Origin: Acinetobacter calcoaceticus
Lineage (GTDB): Bacteria > Pseudomonadota > Gammaproteobacteria > Pseudomonadales > Moraxellaceae
Reading direction: 5' to 3'
Assembly: GCF_004345325.1 (NCBI RefSeq)
Contig: NZ_SLVJ01000017.1
Location: forward strand, 1 to 64,000
Length of the DNA stretch: 64,000 nt
Position numbers and translations under genes: made by a program. Below, one piece after another: positions 38,301 to 47,358 of this stretch (position 1 is the stretch's first letter; each line of letters starts with the position of its first letter). The notes beneath the pieces were generated by a model. The model was given only the letters and a program-made list of their open reading frames with translations, was not told the DNA's origin and searched no databases.

Positions 38301-38965
38301 AACTCAATGAACTGACCCCCACACGCCGTGGTGTCACCACCGTGTATGCTGGCTTGGTGGTGGATGTGGCCAACTTCCCCAATCGGATCATGATCACGCT
38401 AGATGATGGTACCGCACGACTAGAAGTTTCGGTCAATCATGAACGCTTCCAACGCTTTAAAGACATTGTGCAAAATGACAAAGTGGTGGTGATCGAAGGT
38501 GAGATTTATGAACGTGAAGGTTTTGAACGCCCGATGGGACGTTTAACCAAAGCCTTTACCTTAAATGAAATTCGACAAAAACGTGCCAATAGCATCAACA
38601 TCAAACTGGATCACAATCAATACAGCGCAGAATTGGCTGCGGACCTGCAATTGATGTTGGTGCCATTTTGCAATATCGATATGTGTCAACACATCCCGCT
38701 ACAGTTACATCTAGATTATGCTTATGCTTCTGCTGAGCTGCATCTCGGTGCACAATGGAATGTGGTCCCCAATGATGAGTTGCTGGCCAAGTTACGTGAT
38801 TACTTCGGTAAAGAAAGTATTCATATCGAGTATCAGGTCAAATCCAAAGCAGCCAAAACTCAGGATCAACAACCGGTTTCCACCTTAGCGCCACCACCGA
38901 GCGATATGAGCATGGATGACGCCATGGACATTTACAACGCCGAAGTCAGCCAACAATATTCTTAA
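35399..38965 (+). CDS. dnaE: DNA polymerase III alpha subunit
   Basis: Replicative polymerase, 1188 residues from the ATG at 35399 (AAGGA 7-12 bases before; a TTG at 35393 is less likely). The PHP domain fills the first 270 residues ([20 protein letters not shown]). The polymerase core has the catalytic D398 and D400 in [19 protein letters not shown] and [23 protein letters not shown]. The OB fold begins near [29 protein letters not shown]. The C-terminal part carries a low-complexity tail ([20 protein letters not shown]). It belongs to the common E. coli-like DnaE1 type. trmJ follows 15 bp later. Confidence 0.98.
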   Translation: [1188 protein letters not shown]

Positions 38966-38980
38966 ATCTCGGAACTTATT

Positions 38981-39910
38981 ATGAATCTTATGGACAACGA
39001 TGCGATTTCGTCGCATCTCAGTCAGGTGCGTATTGTCATGGTCAATACCACCCTTCCTGCCAATATCGGCAGTGCATTACGTGCCATGAAAACCATGGGC
39101 TTGTCGAAACTGGTCTTGGTTGCACCGAAAACCTATCCGCATCCTGATATTGATGCCTTGGCTGCGGGTGCAACAGATCTGATTGATCAGATTGAGATTG
39201 TTGACACATTAGAACAAGCCATTGCAGATTGTCAGGTGGTGTTTGGAACCAGTGCTCGTAGTCGCACCATTCCTTGGCCCTTACTCGATGCACGACCTGC
39301 TGCAGAACAAACCATGCAAGCTGTGGTACACAAGCAGCAAAAAGTGGCGATTATGTTTGGTCGCGAAGATCGTGGCTTAACCAATGATGAATTAGCATTG
39401 GCCAACTACCATGTCACCATTCCGGTCAACAGCGATTATGGTGTACTCAACGTTGCCCAAGCCATTCAAATCATAAGTTATGAAATGCGTATGGCCACAC
39501 TTTCGACCCTGCAACAGCAGCAAGCGATGGCCGATGAGCACAAAGCAGCGGCCAATGCAGCAGAGAATGTAGTGGATCAGACAATAGATCATGCAGTAGG
39601 TAATACAGTAAATCGTGTAGAACCTGCACTGATGCCAGTGACCGATCAAGTCTCGATGCAATGGGATGAGCCACTGGTCGATCACGCACAAATGCAGCAA
39701 TTTTATCCACATATGGAGAAAATGTTAGCAGATATCGAATTTTTAGATCCAGAAAACCCAAGATTGTTGCCTTTACGCTTGCGTCGACTTTTTGGACGTA
39801 TACAATTAGATCGTATGGAATATCATCTACTTCGTGGGGTATTCACTCGCGTTCAAGCCATGAGTCATGGCACATGGAAAAAATCGAATCCTCAGGAGAA
39901 TCAACGCTAA
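38981..39910 (+). CDS. trmJ: tRNA (cytidine/uridine-2'-O-)-methyltransferase TrmJ, with an insert
   Basis: SPOUT methyltransferase that adds a 2'-O-methyl at position 32 of tRNAs. The trefoil-knot motifs are clear: [69 protein letters not shown] and [16 protein letters not shown]. The usual protein is near 250 residues; this one has 309. The extra part is mainly a low-complexity insert of about 45 residues (around 183-228) between the catalytic domain and the C-terminal helical domain, with [20 protein letters not shown]. Its last base overlaps the cysE start. The start at 38981 or at the in-frame ATG at 38990 is uncertain. Confidence 0.9.
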   Translation: MNLMDNDAISSHLSQVRIVMVNTTLPANIGSALRAMKTMGLSKLVLVAPKTYPHPDIDALAAGATDLIDQIEIVDTLEQAIADCQVVFGTSARSRTIPWPLLDARPAAEQTMQAVVHKQQKVAIMFGREDRGLTNDELALANYHVTIPVNSDYGVLNVAQAIQIISYEMRMATLSTLQQQQAMADEHKAAANAAENVVDQTIDHAVGNTVNRVEPALMPVTDQVSMQWDEPLVDHAQMQQFYPHMEKMLADIEFLDPENPRLLPLRLRRLFGRIQLDRMEYHLLRGVFTRVQAMSHGTWKKSNPQENQR

Positions 39911-40737
39911 TGTTTAAACAGCTCAAAGAAGATATCCAAGCTGTATTCGCTCGCGATCCAGCTGCACGTAACAACTTAGAAGTCTTAACCACTTATCCTG
40001 GTATTCATGCCTTAATTATGCATCGTGTTGCACATGAATTATGGATTAAAAATTGTAAGACTCCTGCCCGCGTGCTGTCCTCTTTTAGCCGTTTTGCAAC
40101 AGGGATTGAAATTCATCCTGGCGCTAAAATTGGTCAACGCTTTTTTATCGATCACGGCATGGGTGTGGTCATCGGCGAAACCGCTGAAATTGGCAACGAT
40201 GTCACCCTCTATCATGGTGTGACTTTAGGCGGCACTACTTGGAATCCTGGTAAACGTCATCCCACCTTAGAAGATGGTGTGGTGGTTGGTGCTGGCGCTA
40301 AAATACTCGGCCCATTCACCGTCGGGAAAAATGCCAAAGTCGGTTCCAATGCTGTCGTCACCAAAGCAGTGCCAGAAGGTGTGACTGCCGTGGGTAATCC
40401 AGCACGCTTTATTTTTAAAGATCAGCCTGCCGTCGAAAAACCACAGGTCAATGATGAAGAAGTCCGACGCCGTGACTATGCTGCCAGAATTGGTTTCCAG
40501 CCCTATGCTGCCACTCAAGATTTATCTGACCCGATCATCGAAGGCATGCGTGTCCTGCTCGATCGTTTAGAACATAATGAAAAGCGCATGAATGATTTAA
40601 GTCAACGTCTGTCCCGTGTTGATCCTACATTTCAACAACCGCAACAAGGCGAACAAGCATTTAGTCAGGAAGAGTTGAAGATAATGGATGACATACGACG
40701 TGAGTGCGATGCTCAAAGCAATTCCTCTCAAAGTTAA
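39910..40737 (+). CDS. cysE: Serine O-acetyltransferase
   Basis: Makes O-acetylserine from serine and acetyl-CoA, the substrate of CysK. 275 residues with the left-handed beta-helix hexapeptide region ([44 protein letters not shown]), the catalytic histidines in it and [28 protein letters not shown]. It begins with ATG sharing the last A of the trmJ stop (TAATG), with AGGAGA before it. After the beta-helix comes an unusual 70-residue extension (from about 205), rich in charged helix and ending in [16 protein letters not shown] and [18 protein letters not shown]. The short class of CysE without the N-terminal SATase domain is suggested by the length. Confidence 0.92.
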   Translation: MFKQLKEDIQAVFARDPAARNNLEVLTTYPGIHALIMHRVAHELWIKNCKTPARVLSSFSRFATGIEIHPGAKIGQRFFIDHGMGVVIGETAEIGNDVTLYHGVTLGGTTWNPGKRHPTLEDGVVVGAGAKILGPFTVGKNAKVGSNAVVTKAVPEGVTAVGNPARFIFKDQPAVEKPQVNDEEVRRRDYAARIGFQPYAATQDLSDPIIEGMRVLLDRLEHNEKRMNDLSQRLSRVDPTFQQPQQGEQAFSQEELKIMDDIRRECDAQSNSSQS

Positions 40738-40838
40738 TGTATCATTTTTAATAATGTTTCACATTTCAAGTTGCATCTTAGATTTTCTTTTCTTAGACTG
40801 ATGTCCATGTTTAACTTCACTTTTACAACAATTATCGG

Positions 40839-41768
40839 ATGAAATTTATGAAACTTAAGCCCTTGGCATGTGCCTTTATTGCAGCTTCAATATTGACCGC
40901 ATGTGGCACCACAGGACCAGTTAAACAAAACAAAGCCAATAATGATCCGATCGTATTTACCGAACCTGATTTAACCCCTCCATTCTATGCATTAAATCCA
41001 TTTAATTATGATCAGCCACCTGTATTTGAACTTGAGTTACAGAAAGCGGCTGCACAGACGGTTGCTAAAATGGAAGTCAGCGATCCAAACAACCCACAAC
41101 GTAAACTACTACTCGACACCAATAAACTGATTATTCCAACCATCAATAACAACCAACGCGCTTTGAAATATGCAGTATTGGCTGGTGATAATGAAATCGA
41201 TATCACCGCAATCGATGATTTTCTACAAATTGTCGAAGGTAAAGCCCGTCACTACCCACCACAATTCACTGATCGCCAAGAACGTCGTGGTTTGGAAAAC
41301 AAGTTAAAAGAAGTCTCTAGCCAACTTGATACACTTGCGTCAAAAAATAATGCTTCATTAGATGTTTTAGTCCGTGCATTTAAAGCCAGTGTAATGGGAC
41401 GTAACCTCGATTTAGGTTCAGCCTACACCACCAAATCATTAACTTATGCGCAGCGTATTTTAAAAATCAACAAAGATGATGGTGAAGCAAACTTATGGTT
41501 TGGTTTCTCACTGTCTGAAGGAGGTGCACAAAAAGAAGCCGCGCCTTATTTAGACAAGGCGATTAAAGCAGGCATTCAAGAGGCCTATTTATCTGCTGCG
41601 AATAACTTTTTAGGCTTAGAACAGAAAAAAAATGCTGTTCAAACCTTAAAGAATTACAAAGTTAAGTTCCCACAAGAAGCTGAAGTTGCAGATCGTTTAA
41701 TTTTAGAGATCGAAAAACAAGGCCGTTATAATGTTTGGCAAATCATGAAAAACCCAGCCAAATCTTAA
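40839..41768 (+). CDS. Probable lipoprotein, TPR-like
   Basis: 309 residues with a lipoprotein signal: KLKPLACAFIAASILTACG has the lipobox LTAC with Cys at about residue 22. The ATG at 40839 and the one at 40848 are both in frame; the shorter gives a more ordinary signal peptide (MKLKPLACAF). The mature protein is helical, with a region resembling tetratricopeptide repeats near 200-290 (DDGEANLWFGFSLSEGGAQKEAAPYLDKAIKAGIQEAYLSAA). It should sit in a membrane facing the periplasm. The family is not named with confidence. A good terminator follows at 41783. Confidence 0.72.
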   Translation: MKFMKLKPLACAFIAASILTACGTTGPVKQNKANNDPIVFTEPDLTPPFYALNPFNYDQPPVFELELQKAAAQTVAKMEVSDPNNPQRKLLLDTNKLIIPTINNNQRALKYAVLAGDNEIDITAIDDFLQIVEGKARHYPPQFTDRQERRGLENKLKEVSSQLDTLASKNNASLDVLVRAFKASVMGRNLDLGSAYTTKSLTYAQRILKINKDDGEANLWFGFSLSEGGAQKEAAPYLDKAIKAGIQEAYLSAANNFLGLEQKKNAVQTLKNYKVKFPQEAEVADRLILEIEKQGRYNVWQIMKNPAKS

Positions 41769-41782
41769 TTCTACCCAGCAAT

Positions 41783-41816
41783 AAAAATACCCGAGATTCG
41801 AATATCGGGTATTTTT
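41783..41816 (+). terminator. Terminator after the lipoprotein gene
   Basis: A perfect 12-bp stem AAAAATACCCGA/TCGGGTATTTTT (41783-41794 and 41805-41816) ends in T7, 15 bases after the stop. Confidence 0.88.
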
Positions 41817-41865
41817 TTGATCACTTTAATTGCATAAGCTGAGTTAATTTAAATGTAAAGCTAGA

Positions 41866-42345
41866 TTAAGGTCGAACGCGATGTAATGTCGCCACGCATT
41901 TATCACCCGTCTCAGTCATACAAAAATTAATGGTATTGGCATTTAACCAACGCACATAATATTGAGACATTTCCCCTGCTTGATCTTCAGTCTGTCCTGA
42001 ACAATCGGCTTGGTTGTTGTCAAATTTAATCTGGATAATTAATGCTGGCAATTTAGTTTGGGTATTGTCCGGTGCAGGCTGATAGTCATACAAACCTGTC
42101 GACCACTCTTTGGCGCTGTTCACCACCAACTCATTACCACCTCTGAAATTATAATATTCAGTACATTTTTTATTGTCTGGTATCTTCATGCCCCATAGAC
42201 CTAATATTTCAGGACGGGTGCCAACACGAATACTGCTGCCACTTTTAGCAACAGCGGGTACTGCACTTTGCGTCGGCGCCTGCTCAGCAAAAACTGGAGC
42301 AGAAATGCTCATCAACGCTGCAATAAAAAGAGTGGTTCTATTCAT
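41866..42345 (-). CDS. Small secreted hypothetical protein
   Basis: 159 residues with a Sec signal peptide (MNRTTLFIAALMSISAPVFA, cleaving before EQAP). The mature part starts with a flexible stretch (QAPTQSAVPAVAKSGSS) and has a beta-rich body with four cysteines (KKCTEYYNF, DCSGQT, NFCMTE, KCVATLH). No membrane helix or recognised domain. It is convergent with the lipoprotein gene through the terminator at 41783. Its family is not known to me; the gene is judged real from signal peptide and codon pattern. Confidence 0.68.
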   Translation of the reverse strand: MNRTTLFIAALMSISAPVFAEQAPTQSAVPAVAKSGSSIRVGTRPEILGLWGMKIPDNKKCTEYYNFRGGNELVVNSAKEWSTGLYDYQPAPDNTQTKLPALIIQIKFDNNQADCSGQTEDQAGEMSQYYVRWLNANTINFCMTETGDKCVATLHRVRP

Positions 42346-42749
42346 ACTGGATTGTGATTCATAATATATGTCGTTAACTTAACACAAATTGAAAATAATT
42401 CGTTTAAAAATAACGATAGATGAACAATCTCAACAGGACATTTTCAACATTGCGTCTGGCGCAGAAGTTAAAAAATCATAAATAAAATGAGCAAAGATTT
42501 TATATGCTTATTTATAATTTTCTGCGTGATTCAGATCAGCTATTACAAAAGACTGGTGATATACAAGTTGCCTACTCAGCATTCTACTTCAGTTCAACTC
42601 AGTGAGGACGTGTATTGCTGAGGATGTGTGCTAAGCTGCTCACTGCAAACATGAGCGCCTAAGATCATCTTATAGATCGCCTTATAGATCAACATTTAAA
42701 CGATCTTGTTGCCGACCGACTTTAAAGCAAATAACAGCCAAGGATCGCA
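42346..42749. other. Gap before the amidase gene
   Basis: About 400 bp with no supported gene. The only repeat seen is a direct double CTTATAGATC (about 42671-42690). AAGGA lies just before the amidase start. Promoters for the divergent secreted protein and the amidase should be here, but no confident -35/-10 pair was chosen. Confidence 0.4.
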
Positions 42750-44240
42750 ATGAATTATTCAGAATATAGTCAATATGATGGCATCGGACTGTCAAATCTG
42801 GTGCAAAAAAAACACATCCAAGCGCATGAACTTTTAGAAATCGCCATTCGACGCAGTGAGGAGGTCAATCCTCAATTAAATGCGATTGTCATTTCCATGC
42901 ATGATCAGGCCTTGAGCCGCGCCAAACAACAACACCCTGGCCAATTTAGTGGCGTACCTTTTTTACTCAAAGACTTACACCAAGAATATGCAGGCGTTGC
43001 AACCAGTTATGGCTCAAACAGCCTGAAACGTAATGCATATATCGCGACACAACATGCTGAAATCGTCAATCGTTGGGAAAAAACAGGACTCAGTATATTT
43101 GGGCTCACCAACTCCCCAGAGTTTGGCATCAAAGGGATCACAGAACCTGCGGCTTGGGGGAGTTGTCATAACCCTTGGAACTTAAGCCATAACAGTGGCG
43201 GTTCATCTGGTGGCTCGGCTGCTGCAGTCGCTGCAGGTATTGTTCCCTTTGCAGGTGCCAGTGATGGTGGTGGTTCTATACGCATCCCTGCCTCTTACTG
43301 TGGGTTGTTTGGTTTAAAACCCAGTCGAGGCCGCACCCCATGGGGCCCCAATATAAGTGAGGCCATGCACGGCGCTGCGATGCAGCATGTACTCACCAAG
43401 TCAGTGCGTGATAGTGCGGCAATGCTCGATGCTACCCATGGTGCAGACACGCATGCACTGTTTAAAATCCAAGCCCCTCAGGGTCGCTACCTCGATCAAA
43501 TTCAGCACACGGTTAAACCGTTAAAGATCGCATTTTGCACGCAGTCACCAATAGGCACAAAAGTTTCAAAAGATGCGATCAATGCGATTCAGCACACCGC
43601 CAAACTGCTTGAATCACTCGGTCATACGGTGGTTGAGGCGGCACCTGCCATTGATGGTATGGCGCTGGCCAAAGACTTTATCCGCACATGGTTTAGTCAA
43701 TGTGCCTATACCGTACAGCAATTTAAACTGCAGTTTGGTGCAAAAAACCAAGACTTTGAGCTGGATACGCTGGCGATTGCAGCACTCGGTGCCCGTACGT
43801 CAGCCCTCGACTACATCCACAATCTCAATCATTGGGGCCAATACACCAGTCAGATGAACCAGTTTTTCAACCAATATGATCTCTATCTATTGCCTGCCAC
43901 TGCTTCGGTCGCACCCAAGAATGGTCAAGTGAAGACACCGCGCTGGCAAGTGCCGATCATTAAGGGATTGCTTAAAATCGATCAAGCACACCGACTTGCC
44001 CAAGGACACTTGATCGAACAACTGATTAAAACCAACTTAGAATGGGTGCCTTTCACCCAATTGGCCAATATTACGGGTCTTCCTGCAATGTCAGTTCCCT
44101 TATATTGGAACAAAGCACATATGCCGCTTGGTTCACAATTTATTGCGCCTTTCGGACGTGAAGACCTATTGCTGCAACTGGCAGCTCAACTGGAAACTGC
44201 TCAACCCTGGATGCCACAATATCGACATATTGCAGTTTAA
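42750..44240 (+). CDS. Amidase-signature family amidase
   Basis: 496-residue AS-family hydrolase with the Ser-cisSer-Lys triad motif: the Lys in FLLKDLH (about residue 74), cis-Ser and nucleophile in [17 protein letters not shown] (near 147-163) and the [16 protein letters not shown] loop. Members cleave amide bonds of varied substrates, including aryl amides, fatty amides and GatA-type glutaminyl substrates. GatA is excluded because no gatB/gatC are near and the fold is a stand-alone type. It is bounded by terminators and is not obviously part of an operon, so the physiological substrate is open. Confidence 0.85.
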   Translation: MNYSEYSQYDGIGLSNLVQKKHIQAHELLEIAIRRSEEVNPQLNAIVISMHDQALSRAKQQHPGQFSGVPFLLKDLHQEYAGVATSYGSNSLKRNAYIATQHAEIVNRWEKTGLSIFGLTNSPEFGIKGITEPAAWGSCHNPWNLSHNSGGSSGGSAAAVAAGIVPFAGASDGGGSIRIPASYCGLFGLKPSRGRTPWGPNISEAMHGAAMQHVLTKSVRDSAAMLDATHGADTHALFKIQAPQGRYLDQIQHTVKPLKIAFCTQSPIGTKVSKDAINAIQHTAKLLESLGHTVVEAAPAIDGMALAKDFIRTWFSQCAYTVQQFKLQFGAKNQDFELDTLAIAALGARTSALDYIHNLNHWGQYTSQMNQFFNQYDLYLLPATASVAPKNGQVKTPRWQVPIIKGLLKIDQAHRLAQGHLIEQLIKTNLEWVPFTQLANITGLPAMSVPLYWNKAHMPLGSQFIAPFGREDLLLQLAAQLETAQPWMPQYRHIAV

Positions 44241-44298
44241 TTATCTACAACCACCTATAACGAGAAAAAAACATCTGGATTTGCTTAATAGCCGCATA

Positions 44299-44338
44299 AA
44301 AAACCACCGAAAATGTTATTCATTTATCGGTGGTTTTT
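44299..44338. terminator. Bidirectional terminator after the amidase gene
   Basis: AAAAACCACCGA (44299-44310) pairs with TCGGTGGTTTTT (44327-44338). It lies between the convergent amidase and YccT-like genes. Confidence 0.88.
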
Positions 44339-44354
44339 CGTATGCTTGAGTGAT

Positions 44355-45059
44355 TTATTGTTCTGCCAACCAACTCATAAAGCGTTGGCGTTCAGCTTTA
44401 CTTGCACCCTGCCAAATTTGAATCAACTGTTGATCTGCACCCTGAGCACGATTCACTGTGCTATTGCTATTGTTTACAGGTGCCACCACTGTAGGGGTCA
44501 CAGCGACATTTTGTACCGGTACTGTGGTTCCTGCACCATAGACTGCTGCGGGTTGGTTGCCAGCTGGCTTCTTCGAACTCGTCAAATCAAATGCACGCCC
44601 AAAAACACCGCCAGTTAACCATGACTTCGATTCATTGTTTGCACCCGTCTGTTGCACCACCAATTTTTTGTTTTGGTCATAGATTGCGACGGTTGGTTGC
44701 TCTGCATATTTTTTTGCATCATCAAAATCACGCGGTACATTGACCGGGATCAAACTATACTTTTGACCATCAATCAAATTCGGGGCTGAAATGGTCACCA
44801 CACCAGATTTGAGAATGTCATGCTCGCCATCTGCATGCTTAAAATACTGTTGATAACGTACACTAAACGAGACTTGGCCTGGATCTACTTTATATTCATT
44901 TTTAGCAGTTCTAAATATACCTGCATTGACTTCCTGATCATTCACTGCAAGCAGTACAATCTCTTCGGGCGTTGTTACCGTTACTGCAGCAAGGACGGCA
45001 TTACTCGCCATTAAACCGATCGCGAAGACACTAAACTTATCAAATGCCATACCTTCCAC
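44355..45059 (-). CDS. Periplasmic YccT/DUF2057-like protein
   Basis: 234 residues. The N-terminal hydrophobic segment (FSVFAIGLMASNAVLA) is a signal peptide, followed by the DUF2057 (UPF0319, YccT) pattern VTVTTPEEIVLLAVNDQEVNAG, SFSVRYQQYFKHADGEHDILKSGVV and DDAKKYAEQP. The C-terminal third is a proline/valine/asparagine-rich linker (AGTTVPVQNVAVTPTVVAPV) and a short helical end (LIQIWQGASKAERQRFMSWLAEQ). YccT in enterobacteria binds the biofilm regulator CsgD pathway, but this protein's role is not known. GTG at 45059 and ATG at 45050 are both possible starts. Confidence 0.72.
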   Translation of the reverse strand: MEGMAFDKFSVFAIGLMASNAVLAAVTVTTPEEIVLLAVNDQEVNAGIFRTAKNEYKVDPGQVSFSVRYQQYFKHADGEHDILKSGVVTISAPNLIDGQKYSLIPVNVPRDFDDAKKYAEQPTVAIYDQNKKLVVQQTGANNESKSWLTGGVFGRAFDLTSSKKPAGNQPAAVYGAGTTVPVQNVAVTPTVVAPVNNSNSTVNRAQGADQQLIQIWQGASKAERQRFMSWLAEQ

Positions 45060-45193
45060 CCACTCTTGTCAAAAAACTGTAAAATTTAATGCACTATGCA
45101 ATTTACTTATGACAATTTTATGACAAGCCTGCAATTCATTATTGAAATTCCAAGCTTAACCAGAATTTCTTTCTCCACAGTTTTTATATCAAT

Positions 45194-45226
45194 AAAAAAT
45201 GAGAACGCCGCAGGTTCTCATTTTTT
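45194..45226. terminator. Terminator between the YccT-like and nitroreductase genes
   Basis: A perfect 13-bp stem AAAAAATGAGAAC/GTTCTCATTTTTT (45194-45206 and 45214-45226). On the minus strand it follows the nitroreductase stop. Confidence 0.88.
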
Positions 45227-45254
45227 AATTCGTTGTTTGATTTACAAACCAAGA

Positions 45255-45848
45255 TTAGTTAAAGGTTTTAAAGCGCACTTGGTCATCCATAAAGGTTTTT
45301 TCGCCTGCTTCTGCTTCTACAGAGCCAAATACCAATTGAGCGCTTAGCTTCCACGTACTTGGAATATCAAACATTTCAGCAACCTGATCATCTACAATCG
45401 GGTTGTAGTGTTGCAATGAAGCACCCACGCCTTGATCATGCAAAGCCGTCCACACCGCAAATTGTGCAATAGCCGTTGAATGCTCAGACCAGACTGGAAA
45501 ATTATCCGCGTAAAGCGCAAATTGTTCTTGTAAGTCTTTGATTACTTCGTGATCTTCGTAAAACAATACCGTGCCTTTTCCCGCAATAAAACTATTCATA
45601 CGTGTACGAGTAGATTCAAATGCTTCAGCAGGCACAATCTTTTGCAAGGTATCTGTCACTGTGTTCCAGAATTTTTCATGTGACTCGCCAAACAAGATAA
45701 CGGCGCGAGAAGATTGTGAGTTAAACGAGGATGGGCTGTGTTTAACCGCTTCTTTAATGATAGATTCAATCTGAGCCGCTTCTAAGCTGAGATTACGTCC
45801 AATCGCATAGATGGTACGGCGTTGTTTAATCTTATCTAAAAATGTCAT
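45255..45848 (-). CDS. Nitroreductase-family protein
   Basis: 197 residues when started at MTFLDKIKQRRTIYA (45848), which has AAGGTTAAG upstream. It is an FMN-dependent nitroreductase-like protein of the Frm2/HBN1-type: KQRRTIYAIGRNL, KHSPSSFNSQSSRAVILFGE with phosphate-binding residues, and the C-terminal GSVEAEAGEKTFMDDQVRF. Such enzymes reduce quinones, nitroaromatics or flavins. The reading frame extends to 45866 but the longer start has no ribosome site. It is a single gene with a terminator. Confidence 0.85.
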   Translation of the reverse strand: MTFLDKIKQRRTIYAIGRNLSLEAAQIESIIKEAVKHSPSSFNSQSSRAVILFGESHEKFWNTVTDTLQKIVPAEAFESTRTRMNSFIAGKGTVLFYEDHEVIKDLQEQFALYADNFPVWSEHSTAIAQFAVWTALHDQGVGASLQHYNPIVDDQVAEMFDIPSTWKLSAQLVFGSVEAEAGEKTFMDDQVRFKTFN

Positions 45849-46012
45849 TATCTTAACCTTTTGCAAATATTGTGATCTTGTTTGAAGATATGGCTATTGT
45901 AGGCAGTCAAGCTCGGCACTTCATTCATATGTATATTACATAGTGTTGCGAATTTAGAACAAAGTTCTGCTTAGCGATGCACTATAACAGTCGACTAGTG
46001 TCAACTTTATGG

Positions 46013-47224
46013 CTATTTCTCAGTTTCAAACAATGCAGCAACAAAAGCCTTAGCAGAGAATGGGCGCAAATCATCAATTTTCTCACCGACCCCAATGAAG
46101 CGAATCGGTACATGCGTCCGACTGGCAATATTAAACAACACCCCGCCTTTGGCAGTACCATCCAGTTTGGTAATGGTTAGCCCAGTTAACCCGACGGCTT
46201 CATCAAACAATTCCACTTGGTTGACTGCATTTTGTCCCGTGCCCGCATCAACCACCAGCATAATTTCATGTGGTGCGGTCGCATCGATTTTCTGCATGAC
46301 CCGTTTCACTTTTTTCAACTCTTCCATCAAGTTGCTTTTATTGTGTAAACGTCCTGCAGTATCTGCGATCAACACATCAATCCCTTTGGCGCGCGCACTC
46401 TCAAAGGCATCAAAGATCACCGATGCACTATCTGCACCATTGCCCTGAGAGACCACTGAGATTTGATTACGCTCACCCCAAATTTCAAGTTGTTCTGTTG
46501 CTGCTGCACGGAAAGTATCGCCTGCCGCCAACATGACTTTTTTACCTTCGCCTTGTAGACGCTTGGCCAGCTTACCAATGGTGGTGGTTTTACCCACACC
46601 ATTCACACCCACGACCAAGATGACGAATGGACGTTTATTGGGATCGATATGTAAGGCTTTGACACGTGGAGCGAGTAACGCCACCAATTCTTCTTGTAAT
46701 GCCTTATAGAGGGAATGCGAATAGATCAAATCACCACGCGCAGTACGTTCAGTAAGATTGGCAATAATCGTTTTGGTCGCTTCAACCCCAATATCCGCCA
46801 CCAACAGTTGCTCTTCAACTTCTTCAAGCAACTCATCGTCAATTTCCTTACCACCGATTAAGATGCTGACCATGCCATCAGCCAAATTTTTACGGGTCTT
46901 GGTTAAGCCCGCTTTCATTCGACTGAAAAAACCACCTTTTTCAGCATCATCGCTATCAGACGCTGTTGATGGACTTGCAGCAGTATCGCTTGATGGCTGA
47001 GGCGCTGTTTGATCTGCAGCAACAGCTGCAGTTTGCTGGGCCGTAGCGGTCGAAGATCCCTCAGTTTCAGGCTGATGGTTTTCAATGATCGGGACATTAA
47101 CGGCAGGTAAACTCGGTAAAGTGACATCGTCATCACCTATATCCGCGTCAATCAAAAATTTATTTTGCTGTTGTTGCATGCCGATTCCTTGAAAAGCACC
47201 ACGATAAAACGCTGAGTTTAACAT
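46013..47224 (-). CDS. ftsY: Signal recognition particle receptor FtsY
   Basis: Receptor GTPase that docks ribosome-nascent chains at the inner membrane. The 403-residue protein has an N-terminal acidic/Ala-Gln-rich A domain (1-95) with repeated QTA/TAA segments, an N domain (GFFSRMKAGLTKTRKNLADG), and the G domain: P-loop VVGVNGVGKTTTIGK (206-213), DTAGRLHNKSNLMEEL, LDGTAKGG. The opening MLNSAFYRGAFQGIG may not be conserved; an alternative ATG (MQQQQNKF) is at residue 16. It diverges from the M16 peptidase pair. Confidence 0.96.
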   Translation of the reverse strand: MLNSAFYRGAFQGIGMQQQQNKFLIDADIGDDDVTLPSLPAVNVPIIENHQPETEGSSTATAQQTAAVAADQTAPQPSSDTAASPSTASDSDDAEKGGFFSRMKAGLTKTRKNLADGMVSILIGGKEIDDELLEEVEEQLLVADIGVEATKTIIANLTERTARGDLIYSHSLYKALQEELVALLAPRVKALHIDPNKRPFVILVVGVNGVGKTTTIGKLAKRLQGEGKKVMLAAGDTFRAAATEQLEIWGERNQISVVSQGNGADSASVIFDAFESARAKGIDVLIADTAGRLHNKSNLMEELKKVKRVMQKIDATAPHEIMLVVDAGTGQNAVNQVELFDEAVGLTGLTITKLDGTAKGGVLFNIASRTHVPIRFIGVGEKIDDLRPFSAKAFVAALFETEK

Positions 47225-47358
47225 AATTTCCTGATTTTTTTATTTGCTAATTAACGCAGCAAATTTCCTACAAATCACAACACGGTTATGTTTGCAATCA
47301 TCTTGATTTAAATATAGTTTTTAAAAACGTTTCTGGTCAAAATTTCTCGGTAGCTCTG

